A stretch of 64,000 bases of DNA from Bedellia somnulentella (taxonomy: Eukaryota; Arthropoda; Insecta; Lepidoptera; Bedelliidae): assembly GCA_963576735.1 (NCBI GenBank), contig OY755179.1:1984001-2048000 (forward strand). Direction: 5' to 3'. The translations under genes were made by a program, and so were the position numbers. Below the pieces are notes generated by a model. The model had not been told where the DNA came from, made no database searches, and saw nothing but the letters and a program-made list of their open reading frames with translations. Shown piece by piece: positions 19,401-29,100 of the stretch (position 1 is its first letter; each line of letters begins with the position of its first letter).

Positions 19401-20571
19401 AGCTCTTTCAGATTTTTCTGACCCTTTTTCTAAGTTACCTTATATTAAAATTTATAACATGATATCTCATGTTTTCCATGATTCGAACCTTAAAATCCAT
19501 ATATACAAAAATCAAATGATTTATCCAACTCCCGTAGAAATACCTAAAATTTTAAAAGAGAACCACGACTCTGTTATTGCGGGTCACCCGGGTTCTAAAA
19601 GAATGTATAATAGAATAAAAGCTGCATACTATTGGAAAGGTATGCGTTCCGACATTGAAGATTACGTAAAGAAGTGTAAATTATGTCAAATAAATAAACC
19701 ATTAAGACTGTCCAATAAAGCTCCGATGGAGATAACCTCAACTTCCACTAGACCATTTGAACGTCTAGCTCTCGACATAGTAGGCCCCTTACCCGAAGCA
19801 GGTTTTCAACAATTTAAGTTCATATTAACCCTACAGGATGATCTTACAAAGTTCACCTCTGCCTACCCCATGGTAACTTCAACTAGTAACGAGATAGCTC
19901 GTAACTTAGTTCATTTCATGTCTCTTTTCGGATTCCCCAAAACTATACTCACTGATTTAGGTACATGCTTCACCTCTGAATTATTCAAACAACTAATGGA
20001 AATATTGAAAATTAAATCTCTTTTTACTACTCCCTATCACCCCCAAACCAATGGAGCGCTTGAACGCTCACATGCTACCTTGAAAGAATATTTAAAAGCT
20101 TTTGTAAACGAAAACCAAAACGACTGGCATTGCTATTTATTTACAGCTATCTTATCTTATAATACTACACCACATTGTACAACTGAGTTTACCCCTTACG
20201 AACTTTTGTATGGTTATAAACCCCAGATCCCTAATTCCTTATATGAAACTAATAATAACACTACATACGATGAATACATACGCGCTCTTCAGTATAGAAT
20301 GCGGTTCAGCCGCGAGAAAGCTATCCAAAATATTTTAACTAAGAAAGAAATATCTAAACGATATTACGATATTAGTTCGCATGAAACCAATTATAAAACA
20401 GGTGATATGGTCTACCTAAAACATCACCACAAACAGCGTAAAGCCCTAGCTCCTATTTGGAAAGGTCCTTACAAAATAATTAAAATCCACAATAAACATA
20501 ATGTCACGTTACAGATAGGTCGTAAATCCGTTAAATACCATACGAACCAAATTAAACCTGCCACATTATAA
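16372..20571 (+). CDS. pol: Retroviral Pol polyprotein, 1,399 aa
   Basis: It supplies maturation protease, reverse transcriptase, RNase H and integrase. Residues 1-120 are the repeat-rich linker. The protease active site is DTGS at 187-190, the RT box YLDD is at 611-614, and RNase H starts near the Asp at 760 (TTDASNYAIGAVLSQ). The integrase has a His-His-Cys-Cys finger near 1065-1105 and a DD35E triad at about Asp 1135, Asp 1195 and Glu 1231 (ALERSHATLKEY). A GPYKI motif lies near the C-terminus. The frame is -1 to gag and uninterrupted. Every catalytic signature I can check is present, so the enzyme set looks intact. Confidence 0.95.
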   Translation: MIPIKCRLESPVLNGTTTTTKSLLNPPRDSLTSSTSPHDRSPLLNPPRDSLTSSASPHDRSLLLNSPRDSLTSSTSPHDRSLLPNPPRDSLTSSTSPHDRSLILHSPCDSPTSSIIPIEGNPLHSITYDKNTISLPTLKQSTNLQNHLHDENLPIYETNINYNKKVSLPHTYLNSSFSTKPLCFLIDTGSTITLVKRSSLEINPQFSREIIRIKGITTSDNLITTLGTFQMDIILNNDSLNYKFHVTNDDINLDHYDGIIGSDLLSHFKANIDYSNMSLSINKHSIPIVYTKPTYIIPARSEAVIECTISNYSPELSQNNEALVLDHTLCDGVYVANCIVSIKPNKKANITVLNTTNSNIEIKDYAVQITPFELIDSCKIYNTSCTYSPKINRTDSVLKLIRCSHLNSEEKQSLLECCSQYSDIFHLEGEPLSFTSAIEHKINTGDAPPIHVKSYRFPDCHKGEVDSQIRKMLDQNIIKPSNSPWSAPIWVVPKKIDASGKKKWRIVIDYRRLNDITVSESYPLPLITDILDQLGHSKYFTTLDLVSGFWQLKMCPGDAQKTGFTVSTNSEVSGHYEFTRMPFGLKNAPVTFQRLMNTVLSGLQGLHCYIYLDDCIIYSHDLHSHISKLQLVFERLRKFNLKLQPDKCEFLRREVAYLGHIITDKGVSPNPEKVKAVSEFPIPQNTKNIKSFLGLVGYYRRFIQDFSKITKPLTSLLKKDAPFIWAQDQEYAFQNLKDKLTSAPLLQYPDFSQPFIVTTDASNYAIGAVLSQGEIGKDKPIAYASRTLNKPEGNYCTTEKELLAIIFAVKTFRPYLFGRKFKIVTDHRPLVWLFNVKDPGSRLIRWRLKLEEYDYEIVYKQGRLNSNADALSRCPVNAIHHNNLLNSSYEKYFKDQFTKSLPTPNTIIEEHLGSLHLSKLKLIACPISLDFDYSMPNSEEILSQLSNSAELLHSEREPYTIQLISDKNKLYYFLYTKVHHYEETKFKDIYNLLILLRDTILRDHTDLTDIALSDFSDPFSKLPYIKIYNMISHVFHDSNLKIHIYKNQMIYPTPVEIPKILKENHDSVIAGHPGSKRMYNRIKAAYYWKGMRSDIEDYVKKCKLCQINKPLRLSNKAPMEITSTSTRPFERLALDIVGPLPEAGFQQFKFILTLQDDLTKFTSAYPMVTSTSNEIARNLVHFMSLFGFPKTILTDLGTCFTSELFKQLMEILKIKSLFTTPYHPQTNGALERSHATLKEYLKAFVNENQNDWHCYLFTAILSYNTTPHCTTEFTPYELLYGYKPQIPNSLYETNNNTTYDEYIRALQYRMRFSREKAIQNILTKKEISKRYYDISSHETNYKTGDMVYLKHHHKQRKALAPIWKGPYKIIKIHNKHNVTLQIGRKSVKYHTNQIKPATL
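16432..16740 (+). repeat. Five in-frame 60-bp repeats, each with two hairpins
   Basis: Four near-identical units plus a degenerate fifth encode a 20-residue NPPRDSLTSSTSPHDRSLL-type repeat at the start of pol. Each unit holds CTCGTGA-TTCCC-TCACGAG and CTCCT-CACGAT-AGGAG, two foldback words. The array starts 66 nt after the slip site. Confidence 0.88.
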
Positions 20572-20598
20572 CTCAAGAATTATTATATTTATTTACAG

Positions 20599-22504
20599 AG
20601 CATTGTGCTACAAATGCCACGCAGATTCCAAGATAACGCCAATTATCCACAGTCCCGGAATATACTTTGAACCTATTACTAACATACGTTTTTATAACAA
20701 TTATTGGAAGATAATTACTCACATAGATATAATTTCTCTTGAACCGTATCTCAACAACATCGAAAAGCTATTACTAAATACTGAAAACTTATGTAATAAA
20801 ATAGAATCACATGATTTAATTAATTGTAAAGACGTTTTAAACCCAAACGAAATATTATTACAAACTAGTTATCATAAATTGCAATCCTTATCCCATATTA
20901 TATTAAACGACAACTCAACACATAGATTTAAAAGATCTCTCGAATTCGGTGGCGAGATCTTAAAATTCTTTTTTGGCACTTTAGACGCCGATGATGCGAG
21001 AAAGTACGATGCAGCGATCGAATCCTGCAAAAAGAGCGAATCCGAACTGTTCCATCTAATGAAAGATAACATACATATAATTCAGTCTACAATTAATAAT
21101 TTTAACTCCTCTATTTATAAGCTTAACCAAAATGAAATAAAATTAAACACGCAGATTGACCACCTAAACGAGGTGATATCCCAAGTGACAAAATTAGATG
21201 ATATGTTTTATTATATAACTAGGATTAATAGTTTACTAAATATTATAGAAGGTTCTTTATTATCTATATCTAATTTGTTAGACACTACTCTTAATGCTAT
21301 TTTATTTTCTAAGCTTAATATTTTACATCCTAGCGTAATAAGTCCTTTAAATTTATACAAAGAATTAGTTAGGAATAGTAATCAATTAAGTAAGAATTCG
21401 GAATTCCCAGTTCAGTTAAATATCAACTCTATCCACTCCTTAATAGATGTGTCTACATTAAGTTCATATTATTTTAATAATAAGATTGTTTTTATTTTGC
21501 GAGTTCCGTTAATAACGAACGACAAGTTCATTGTTTACAAAAACATTCCTCTGCCTACACCCCATCAAGATAAGACATCGTCAACTTTTGCTTTGATTCA
21601 ACCTTCTAATAACTATATCGCACTGAGCGATAACAGATTGTATTATGCTATGTTAGACAGTCTAGACAAGCGTAAAATTATAAACAACAACTACTCTATA
21701 TGTGAATTAATATCTATATTTTCAACCATAACTAATCCTACTTGCGAATCAAAACTTTTAACAGAAATTATTATGTCTCTGCCTACTCTCTGTAAGTCTA
21801 ATTTAATTTATGGTGATGTCGATATTTGGCAGCGACTACTTAATAATAAATGGATATATGTTCAATCCATCCCAAATAAGCTAACTGTAAAATGTAATGA
21901 CAATATTGTTGATTATTCCATTGTTGGAACCGGCACAGTTAAATTAACTGAAGAATGTATTGGTTTTTCTAAAACGATTCAATTGTTACCAAGTAATAGT
22001 TACTCATACTTAATAAACTCTCCTTTAAATGTTAATTTCGACATTACAAATGATGAATGTTGTAAGAAAGAAAAATTTAATCATTCTTTATCATTTTTAA
22101 CACCGATCAGTTTGACGAAAATAGACTTAGATTCCTTGAAATACGCATCACATGATTTGGATAATTTAGAGAATGAAATTAATAATATGGAAAAGGAATC
22201 ACATTTTATAAAATATAGCTCTTATTATTCCTTTGCAACTTATATCGGTGTATTCACTATTATGTTGTATTTAAGCTACAGAATATATAAATGTTTTAAA
22301 ACCAATCGTAATTCAAAATCTCAATGTTGTATACAAATATTCAACCAATGTCATAACAAGAAATCTGTAAAGAACAAATCCTCTGTTTCAAACAATATAG
22401 AAATGTTCGAAGTATCCTCATCCGATGATGATAATAAATCTTTAAAGTCTCTACCAGCCCCTTCTAAACATTACATGTCTTCAAATAGAAATCTCAACTT
22501 TTAA
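20599..22504 (+). CDS. env: Envelope glycoprotein, spliced second exon (F-protein-like)
   Basis: Env mediates membrane fusion and cell entry in insect retroviruses. The frame follows a TTTACAG acceptor (AG at 20597-20598) and has no ATG near its start, so it needs the leader exon at 15201-15235, which joins in frame for 646 residues. An R-x-K-R furin-type site is at 20924-20935, directly followed by a hydrophobic Gly/Phe-rich fusion-peptide-like stretch and heptad-like helices. A transmembrane segment lies near 22216-22290, then a ~70-residue tail rich in basic and Ser residues. The layout matches baculovirus F / errantivirus Env. No frame break is seen. Confidence 0.9.
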
Positions 22505-22724
22505 TGCTTAATGTGTATTGTCAAATATTTCATGTGTTACGACTAATTCAATAAAATTTATTTTGTGTTAAGATTTTATTAATTTTTATTACTTAGAAAC
22601 TAATTTTAAATGTCATGTGGTTATTATTTCTGTCATGTACTATTTCGATTTATGTTAAACTGATTTCTAAAGTTGATTCGATATTTTAGTAACTCCGCTT
22701 CACCCTTCAAGGATAAAGCTTCGT

Positions 22725-22738
22725 CAAAAAGGGGGAGC
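22725..22738 (+). promoter_or_regulatory. Polypurine tract
   Basis: AAAAAGGGGGAGC abuts the 3' LTR, as expected for the plus-strand DNA primer. Confidence 0.85.
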
Positions 22739-23046
22739 TGTTATAACCCTTATTTCTATGTACTTAGAGCTCAATCAGCATCTCAGTCACACTAGTAATT
22801 TTCCTTAGTATATTATTGAAAGTCAGCATTTCTTTGAATAATAGTTATTGTTTTAAATTAATTCATTATTTTCAGTCAGTTAGATTCTGGACCTCGCGAG
22901 ACGCGCATCTTGGCTTTAGCGCCAATCAACTTAGGAAATCAGTACTTTGTTTCGTGTTGTGAGAATATTCGTGTTTTTCCTTTAATAAATTTTAGGGTGT
23001 ATTTTGTAGTTTTTTTAAAAAGACTAACAGGGTCGGCCGCCTAACA
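22739..23046 (+). repeat. 3' LTR of the retrovirus
   Basis: 308 bp, identical by eye to the 5' LTR, with AATAAA at 22984-22989. The 234 bp between the env stop and this LTR (22505-22738) hold no frame. Confidence 0.95.
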
Positions 23047-23312
23047 GTACCCACGTTTTGCATGGACAGTGTACTCACGTGGTAAGGGGCAGGCCTATCG
23101 CCGTTTTGCACGAATACACTTGTCACATGACTAAGTACAACTCAACCATGTGGGTTTCCTCACGATGTTTTCCCTCACCGTTAACAACCATGATAAATTA
23201 ACCACACTTATGTCTTTAGAAAAGACAAATTGGTGTAGGCCCGACCCGGGATTTGAACACTAGTCGCTTGCACGTCAACCGGTGTTCTACCCACTGAGCT
23301 ATCACGTCGTCG
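23047..23312 (-). mobile_element. SINE-B right part (tRNA-like head)
   Basis: The segment continues the split SINE-B. Its minus strand ends in a tRNA-like head with a GGTTCAAATCCCGGG-like B-box word (here GTGTTCAAATCCCGGGTC) and a CTCAGTGGGTAGAAC A-box-like word. Confidence 0.85.
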
Positions 23313-23598
23313 TAGTATATTATTTATGTTTTTAAAATATTTTAAATGGTTAAAAGTTTCGCTATTAGTGACTACATGATTTAAATACGAATGTATGTCA
23401 CAATAAAGTTTTGCTTAAAATAACAATGTCGGGAAGTGCTTCATAATGTGATACGGAAAAGTATTTTCTTCTATTCTAGTACCAACGCGTGTATGTTTGT
23501 ATGCACGCGCTTGTTTTTCAGTAATTCAGTATTTAAGCTCTCCGCTATTGGGTCATAACAAGTGAAGCCCCTGCGAAAACATGAAAATCAATGAGTTT

Positions 23599-23627
23599 GT
23601 TTACATGGCAACTCAGTTCCTAGCAAC
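23599..23627 (+). promoter_or_regulatory. Two X-box-like (RFX) motifs before CCDC170
   Basis: GTTTACATGGCAAC (23599-23612) fits the 14-nt X-box RYYNYY-WW-RRNRAC at 13 of 14 positions. GTTCCTAGCAAC (23616-23627) fits both half-sites without spacer. They end 87 and 72 bp before the ATG, the usual place for X-boxes in ciliary genes. Regulation by RFX is inference. Confidence 0.6.
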
Positions 23628-23698
23628 GTAGCAATAAAGGATGTTTTCTTTCATGCAAAACAAATTGACGAGTTAAATACATGGTTTAGTGAGGTGCA

Positions 23699-23770
23699 AT
23701 GCAAGAAGCCAAGGAAAAGGATGAAGACTGGAAACTGTATGAAGATTCGGAATGTAAAAGTCCGACGGAT
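23699..23770 (+). CDS. CCDC170: CCDC170 exon 1 (start codon)
   Basis: ATG followed by 23 acidic/basic codons (QEAKEKDEDWKLYEDSEC, then KSPTD) and a GTAAGT donor, phase 0. An in-frame TGA lies 9 nt upstream. It is the least certain exon because it is short and 7.7 kb from the next. Confidence 0.65.
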
Positions 23771-26095
23771 GTAAGTAATTGCTTTGAATTTTAAGGAATA
23801 AATTTTACAGATTAAATATAAGTACTTATCTCGTACCATTCAGAAACATTTGACGTTGTTCCAAAATAAAATAGGTGTGGACTGAAAATATATTACTTTG
23901 TCACTCTTATCATGTGGTTACAATTGTTACTCTACATCATAATAGTCCCAAAATCATGGTTTTTTAAATGTTCCTGCAGAACTTCCCATGCAACTGCAAT
24001 AGAAGTAAATCCTAATGCAGTGTTTTTTTGCAGGACATTACAATATGAGTCTTGTATATTTTATGAACACGTCTCATCACACCTAAGCATAAAGAATTTG
24101 CCTTTTTGATTTTTTTTAAATCAATAAGTTTAATGTATATGTCTTCCGTGTAGTGCCGGCTTAGAATGTCACTACCCCCTTCTACCCACGGTTGTCGTAA
24201 GAGGCGACTAAGGGTATTGGGGCTTTGCAATGGATTTTGGGCGATGCGGTTGGAGACCCATCACCAACAACCATCATTTTACGATCTTTTCCCCACTTAA
24301 CTTCCAAAAGTGGCTGAGGAAGTATCTAATTCTTTAGCTCTGGCTACCCCTTCTAGGGATTTATAGCCGTGAGTATACGTACGTACGTATATGTCTTCGT
24401 CATTAACAATAGAGATATTCATTTTCTCATAAATACACTCACGGCTCGAAATACCAAAAAGGGGTATCGTAATAGCCAGAGCTAGTACGAGCGGCCCTTT
24501 AACAAGATAATCGGTTGTCGTGTTGATAAAATAGCGCTCGTACTAGGCCTCCGGAACAGGCGTAAGAGCTGACTTGGCCTCTTACGACACCTCCAGAAAG
24601 AAATAGTTTAGTACTATTCTAAGACGGTACAGATATGGTTGCTATTTTAACAATCATTGTAACCAGCCAACCGTGATGGTTCAGTGGGCAGAACACCGCT
24701 TATCGTGCCGAAGATGAGGGCTCAAATCCCGGGTCGGGCCTACACCAAGCTGTAGGGCTTCTTTTATTAGGGTCGAATCGAACTAATTCGTCTCTTTGCA
24801 GGCATCGGACGCATATGTTAATACTAGACTCATGCCATTTTTCCCATTGGGGTAGGCAGAGACTATCGAGCGCCACACCGTGTACGGTACTCGCAAACCT
24901 CTCGAGCTTCGTTAGCATTCATCAATCTTTCATACATGTCTTTTCAGTCTTCGGACTTTCGACGCCTGCCTTTTTGAGTACATTATCTATTTGATCTAAA
25001 TGCGTACTGCTCGGTCGTCCTCCTCTACTGATATTACCAGTATCTTTGTATTGTATATTTATAAAATATCAGCAAAATGTATTTTAACTGAATATAAGTT
25101 GAATGGTTGAAACTCACTTTATAGTAATATAGTATATTATATTAGTATTTGTTGATTCAGAAGTTCAAGGCGACACCTTGATCTACTGTGGGTGCAAGTA
25201 TTCTGTGATCCCCTTAACGATTATGATACTAAATAAAAAATATATATTTGGGGACTCTCCATACATGTACCACATTTTTATTATGTACTAGTGGATCGGC
25301 CCAGCTTCGCACGGGTAGCGTTGTTTTTTTTAAATATCTGAGGTTTCTTTCTTCAGTCACTGCTCAAGCATTGTGAAATTCAGCGCAATGTTTTCAATTT
25401 ATTAAATTTATAGCACTCCCTAAACAGTGTAGTTTGGTGATTTTGAATGCGCTTTAATGAACGGTTCAGTATTTCCGTTTAATAGCAAATTTTGGAATAA
25501 AACGCTATGAAGTATTTATAACAATCTAAAAAATAAATCATTACGTGATATAGGATGCGCCATCTAGTATGTTATATGTAAATTAGTAAAGATTTGGTTT
25601 TGGTCACGGGCGCGATGGCTTATTTTATGTATAATTTCGGTGTTTCTCCACCGATTTCTATGATTCTTTTTTTATTGAAGAGGTAATAATGTTACTTTTT
25701 TTAAATTAGGGATGAGTGAGAGGTGTACAAACGTAAGAGTAAACAAATATAATCAGAATGTTCCGAACTGCTAAGCTATCAGGAATTACACATGTTATTG
25801 TGAATCAACCGTAAAAGATAGACATAAACTGCTCAGGATTTTTATTTAGATAATTTTATGAAGAATATTTCCGTCATACATGATTTCTATGTAAGTTTAA
25901 CCATTAAGGCTGCACACGCGACGGAAGCTTAAAAAATGGAGTAACTTCTCCCGTTTTCCCAAAATTTCCCAAAATTCCCCTTTACTACTCTGCTGGAAAG
26001 TACACAAAAACCTGCCCAAGAGTATGAAGAATAATTGTACCAAGTTTCGTTAAAATCCGTCGAGTAGTTTTTTTTCCATAAGGCACATACAAACC

Positions 26096-26129
<34 letters not shown>

Positions 26130-29100
26130 ATTTTTACTGATTGCATTTTTGGCATCAGTATCGATCCCTAATCACCACCTGATAGTTATTTTGAAAATAT
26201 ATTTCATGTACAGAATTGACCTCTCTACAGATTTATTATAAGTATAGATATAGACAAGTGGATCGGCCCAGCTTCGCACGGGTAGCGTAGTTTTAAAAAT
26301 ATCTGAGGTTTCGCCAATCACTGCTCAACCTTTGTGAAATTTAGCGCAACTTATGGCACTTCTGAATAGTTTAGCTTTGTGATTGTGAAAGCGCTTTAAT
26401 GGACGGTTCGTATTTCCGAAAATAAACCCATGCAAACAAAAAATCCGAGTTACAAACTTTGCATAAAACATACATACGGCTATCTTTTGCCCGCGCAACC
26501 ATTACTAAAAAATAATCCTTATAGCATGATTTAGTATTCACGTGCGACGACAGGACGTGATGGCTTATTTCATGTATAAGTTTGGTGTTTCTATACCGAT
26601 TCCTATGTTTCTTTTTTTATTGAATGGGTAATAATGTAAACTTTGTTAAATGATAGAGGAATGAGAGAACTATAAACGTAAGAGTAAACAAATATAATCA
26701 GGATGCTCCGAACTGCTAAGCTATCAGGAGTTACGCGTGTTATTGTGAGTCAACCATAAAAGATAGACATATGCTGTTGGAGGATATTTTTTAAACAATT
26801 TTATGTAGAATATTTCCGTCATAAATGATTTCTATATGGCTATTACCATTAAGGTGGAAACGGAAGCTTAAAAAATGGAGTAACTTCCCCCGTTTTCCCA
26901 AAATTCCCCTTCACTACTCTGCTGAAAAGTATACTATAACCTGCCCAGGAGTATGAAGAATAATTCTACCAAGTTTCGTCAAAGACAATACATAGACAAC
27001 ATACAAACCGACGGACAGTCAGACAGACAGACAGAAAAAAATTTTACTGGTTGCATTTTTGGCATCAGTATCGATCACTAGTCACCCCCTGATAGTTATT
27101 TTGAAAATAAATTTAATGTACAGAATTGACCTCTCTACAGATTTATTATAAGTATAGATGATGCGCGAGTACTCCGTTAATAGAATTAAATTGTCCTATT
27201 GTTTGGATATGATTCCAAGGTGGTTCCATTTAATTTTGTGGCTTATTATTGGGTATATAAATTTATTTGGTGACATGGTTAAAAAGATATTTCATGAATA
27301 TCAAAATGCATACGTGGACGACTCTAAGTTTCCTTTATTGAATTTTCTATGAAAAATTGGGTTTCCTTCAAATGCCTGAAGGCGCTCTTTTTTTGTTCAA
27401 AAATATTTTAATCAAAGTTCAATCAATGCGATGTTTTGAGATAGATATATAAAATATAATATTGACGTTTCTAAATATATTATTATCAAATCTATTTTAG
27501 TCTAATCATGCTGTGTGGTGTCGGCTTAGAATAGCACTACCCCATTTCGTCCGGTATTTGTACAATTGTACAAATCGGCGATAGGCCTGCCCCCTATCAC
27601 GCGAGTGCACTGTCCATGCAAAACGTGGGTACTCTGAACACCAGTTGACAAAATCACGTAATGTTCATAAGTACCTCTGCCAACCCCTTCGGGGATATTC
27701 GGTGTGAACATTTATTTATGTTATTAAATCTACTTTATAACACAAAAAATTCCGAAACATAAAATGTATTTCCCTCTTCTAAGTGTAAAAAAAAAGAAAA
27801 ACAAAAACTTCAAATTAAAAACTAAACAGAAAAATTAAATATTATTATTTTTTATTTAAAAAAGAACCGCCTTCAAAAATCCAACTGAAAAGTATAAAAT
27901 AATTTTTATTTATTTTATTATGTACAACTCTATTCAACTTCTTCTTTTTGAAGTCGGTGCCAAACCAAGTTTCATGACAAAGAAGAACGAATATTAATGG
28001 CCCGCCCAAGATGAGTGAGTTCTCCACCCCATCAGCGTATTTCATCCTTATAAACCTTCCTTTTTAATCAATTAATAAAAAAATTCGCATCAAAATTCAT
28101 TTCGTAGTTTTACAGATTAAAGTATACATAAGGATGTCCCTATATCCCAGACAGGGAGAGAGAAAGCGACTTTGTATTATGTAGTGATTTAGATTCTCGA
28201 TCGTCTTTTTACAAAGTGTTAGAAGAATTGGTTGTGCCAACTCGGTGCATGCATGTCTCTGTCGAATTGTTGATTCCGTTAGTTTGAAATCTGATAATCT
28301 TACATAACCTAACCTAACGTCAGTTTACTATCTCGCTATCTATCTAAAATTATAATTTACTAGTATTTACAGTTTTACGGTGACATGTATATTATGATAA
28401 TTTCTCTGCGGAGTGCGACGCATGCACACCAGGCTAAGCACCGCTCACTGTCCCCCAATTCCATCCTTTATAAAGCGACGTCGTTGCGAGCGGATGAAAT
28501 TTCTTGATTTTTGAGTGCGATTGTGTTACCTACTGTTGTTGAGACACTATCGATTGATTTATTATTCGTATGGTTTTCTCTATGTAGCAATTTTCATTTT
28601 GGATTTGTCTGTTTGGAACCGACTTCAAAAAGAAGAAGTTGAATAGAGTTGTACATAATAAAATAAATAAAAATTATTTTATACTTTTCAGTTGGATTTT
28701 TGAAGGCGGTTCTTTTTTAAATAAAAAATAATAATATTTAATTTTTCTGTTTAGTTTTTAATTTGAAGTTTTTGTTTTTGTTTTTTATTTTATACTTTTT
28801 AGTGATAAGTTCTTAAATCACTCTGAGTTTTTTTAGTGAATTAGTGATAGTTTTTTAGAGATAAGTTTTACTGTCCGTTTATTTTATAGTTTTTTTAACA
28901 GGTAGTTATAATATTTGTTATTATGACTTTAGCATACTTGTTACTATTTTGTTTGCCTGCGGGCCTAGATAGAAAATCAAAGGATGCTTTAAGGAAAAGT
29001 CGCGTAAGGGAGAACGAAACACCCATCGAAAAAAAAACAAAGACTTCAGCAGGGCAAGCACGAGCCGTATTTAAACTAGTTATCGCGTAGGATAAAGCAG

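Larger units (their letters stand above)
14540..23046 (+). mobile_element. Full-length env-bearing Ty3-type endogenous retrovirus, 8,507 bp
   Basis: The order is LTR, tRNA-Leu-type primer site, leader, gag, pol (protease, RT, RNase H, integrase), env, polypurine tract, LTR. The two 308-bp LTRs look identical, start TGTTA and end TAACA. GTAC is duplicated at 14536-14539 and 23047-23050, and the split SINE-B reads through once the element is removed. All three main frames are open, so the insertion is recent and the copy may be competent. Gag carries two CCHC knuckles, which gypsy-type errantiviruses usually lack, so it may belong to another env-acquiring Ty3 lineage. It lies 2.7 kb past the Piwi stop and 0.65 kb before the CCDC170 start, in the same orientation as both. 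Confidence 0.95.

Noticed and set aside
20603..20605. TTG at 20603 as the env start codon
   Set aside because: Non-ATG start in eukaryotic RNA is unlikely, and an acceptor 5 bp upstream joins in frame to a leader ATG.
14540..23046. Calling the retrovirus a typical gypsy errantivirus
   Set aside because: Gag has two CCHC knuckles and the primer site is tRNA-Leu type; lineage needs a tree.
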